DNA of 5,371 nt from Sulfurimonas sp. (lineage in GTDB: Bacteria; Campylobacterota; Campylobacteria; Campylobacterales; Sulfurimonadaceae): positions 1 to 5,371 of the forward strand of contig DAOVJL010000104.1 of NCBI GenBank assembly GCA_030673275.1. The letters run 5' to 3'. This document shows, piece by piece, positions 4,955-5,371 of this stretch. Made by a program: the position numbers and the translations under genes. The number at the start of each line of letters is the position of its first letter. Positions within the stretch are counted from its first letter, which is position 1. Below the pieces are notes generated by a model. That model had not been told where the DNA came from. It did no database searches and saw nothing but the letters and a program-made list of their open reading frames with translations.

Positions 4955-5371
4955 TACTTATATATTTTGGGATTAAGTTCTTGATCTTTTGATATATCTT
5001 ATCAAAATCAGTAGAGTAAACTCTAGTATCTGCAATAGAGGTAATAAAGTTGGTATCTCTCTCCCATCTTGGAACAAGATGCATATGGATATGTTCAGCT
5101 ATCCCTGCCCCGCCTGCGGCACCGAGATTCATTCCAATATTTACACCTTGAGCATTAAGAGCCTCTTTTAAAAGTTTGACACCTTTTTGAGCTAAGGCAC
5201 TCATATGCAGCCAGACTTCACTATCTAATTCTTCGAGTTTATCTGTATGCACATGTGGAATAATCATAAAATGTCCTGGAGTGTATGGATATTTATTCAT
5301 AACCATAAAACAAAGCTCATCTCGATATAGTACATGTAGGTCTTTGTCTTCATCTTTATGTGTGCTAATAT
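4947..5371 (-). CDS. HIT family protein, Ap4A-type nucleotide hydrolase/phosphorylase (5' end outside window)
   Basis: Histidine-triad proteins hydrolyse or transfer nucleoside phosphates through a covalent histidine intermediate. The triad EHIHMHLV is encoded around 5073-5096, with the three His codons between 5079 and 5093, followed by PRWERDTNF, which is typical of the diadenosine polyphosphate (FHIT/Ap4A phosphorylase-like) branch. The first part of the fold is also seen: MNKYPYTPGHFMIIPHVHTD. The ATG at 5306 is internal: the frame stays open to the window edge and reads HVLYRDELCF just upstream, a conserved HIT strand. The missing N-terminus is probably about 20-25 residues and may carry the usual C-x2-C zinc motif. 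The stop overlaps the start of the M23 gene. The cytoplasmic role is likely clearing of Ap4A or similar nucleotides; the substrate is not established. Confidence 0.93.
   Translation of the reverse strand, partial: ISTHKDEDKDLHVLYRDELCFMVMNKYPYTPGHFMIIPHVHTDKLEELDSEVWLHMSALAQKGVKLLKEALNAQGVNIGMNLGAAGGAGIAEHIHMHLVPRWERDTNFITSIADTRVYSTDFDKIYQKIKNLIPKYISND

Noticed and set aside
4989..5171. A 60-codon open frame on the plus strand inside the HIT gene, with a CPAC motif
   Set aside because: The cysteine motif is just the reverse complement of the glycine/alanine-rich segment before the histidine triad.

Overview
The window looks like chromosomal DNA from a free-living member of the Campylobacterota (epsilonproteobacteria), probably near Sulfurimonas, Sulfuricurvum or Sulfurovum. 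The clues are the AT-rich composition, a RibBA whose GTP cyclohydrolase II half has lost its zinc and catalytic residues (a form known from Helicobacter and Campylobacter relatives), promoters mostly consisting of a -10 box only, and tightly packed or overlapping genes. The genus assignment is inference.

Layout: (1) 1-742, plus strand: the end of one small multi-pass membrane protein gene, overlapping a second one of similar size, topology and local sequence; neither has a function I can name. (2) 713-2694, minus strand: ribBA followed 5 nt later by apbE. RibBA makes the four-carbon precursor of riboflavin, and ApbE uses FAD to attach FMN covalently to exported proteins, so the pair joins flavin supply to flavin use. 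The end of apbE overlaps the end of the plus-strand membrane gene by 30 bp. (3) 2695-2849: divergent intergenic region with a -10 box for ribBA on one strand and a consensus sigma-70 promoter (TTGACA, 17 nt, TATAAT) for tRNAs on the other. (4) 2850-3159: initiator tRNA-fMet(CAT), tRNA-Gln(TTG), then a 35-codon single-pass membrane microprotein. (5) 3160-3640: a CspA-family cold-shock gene with a probable 140-nt leader that starts with a hairpin, and a 9-bp terminator-like hairpin after the gene. (6) 3641-5371, minus strand: a HIT-family nucleotide hydrolase/transferase gene (5' end beyond the window) overlapping by 8 bp a secreted M23 metallopeptidase with all expected metal ligands.

Most of the window is conserved housekeeping content. 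I see no mobile element, CRISPR array, phage gene or recognisable defence system. The least explained items are the two membrane proteins at the left edge, the microprotein behind the tRNAs, the retained but degenerate RibA domain, and the leader of the cold-shock gene.
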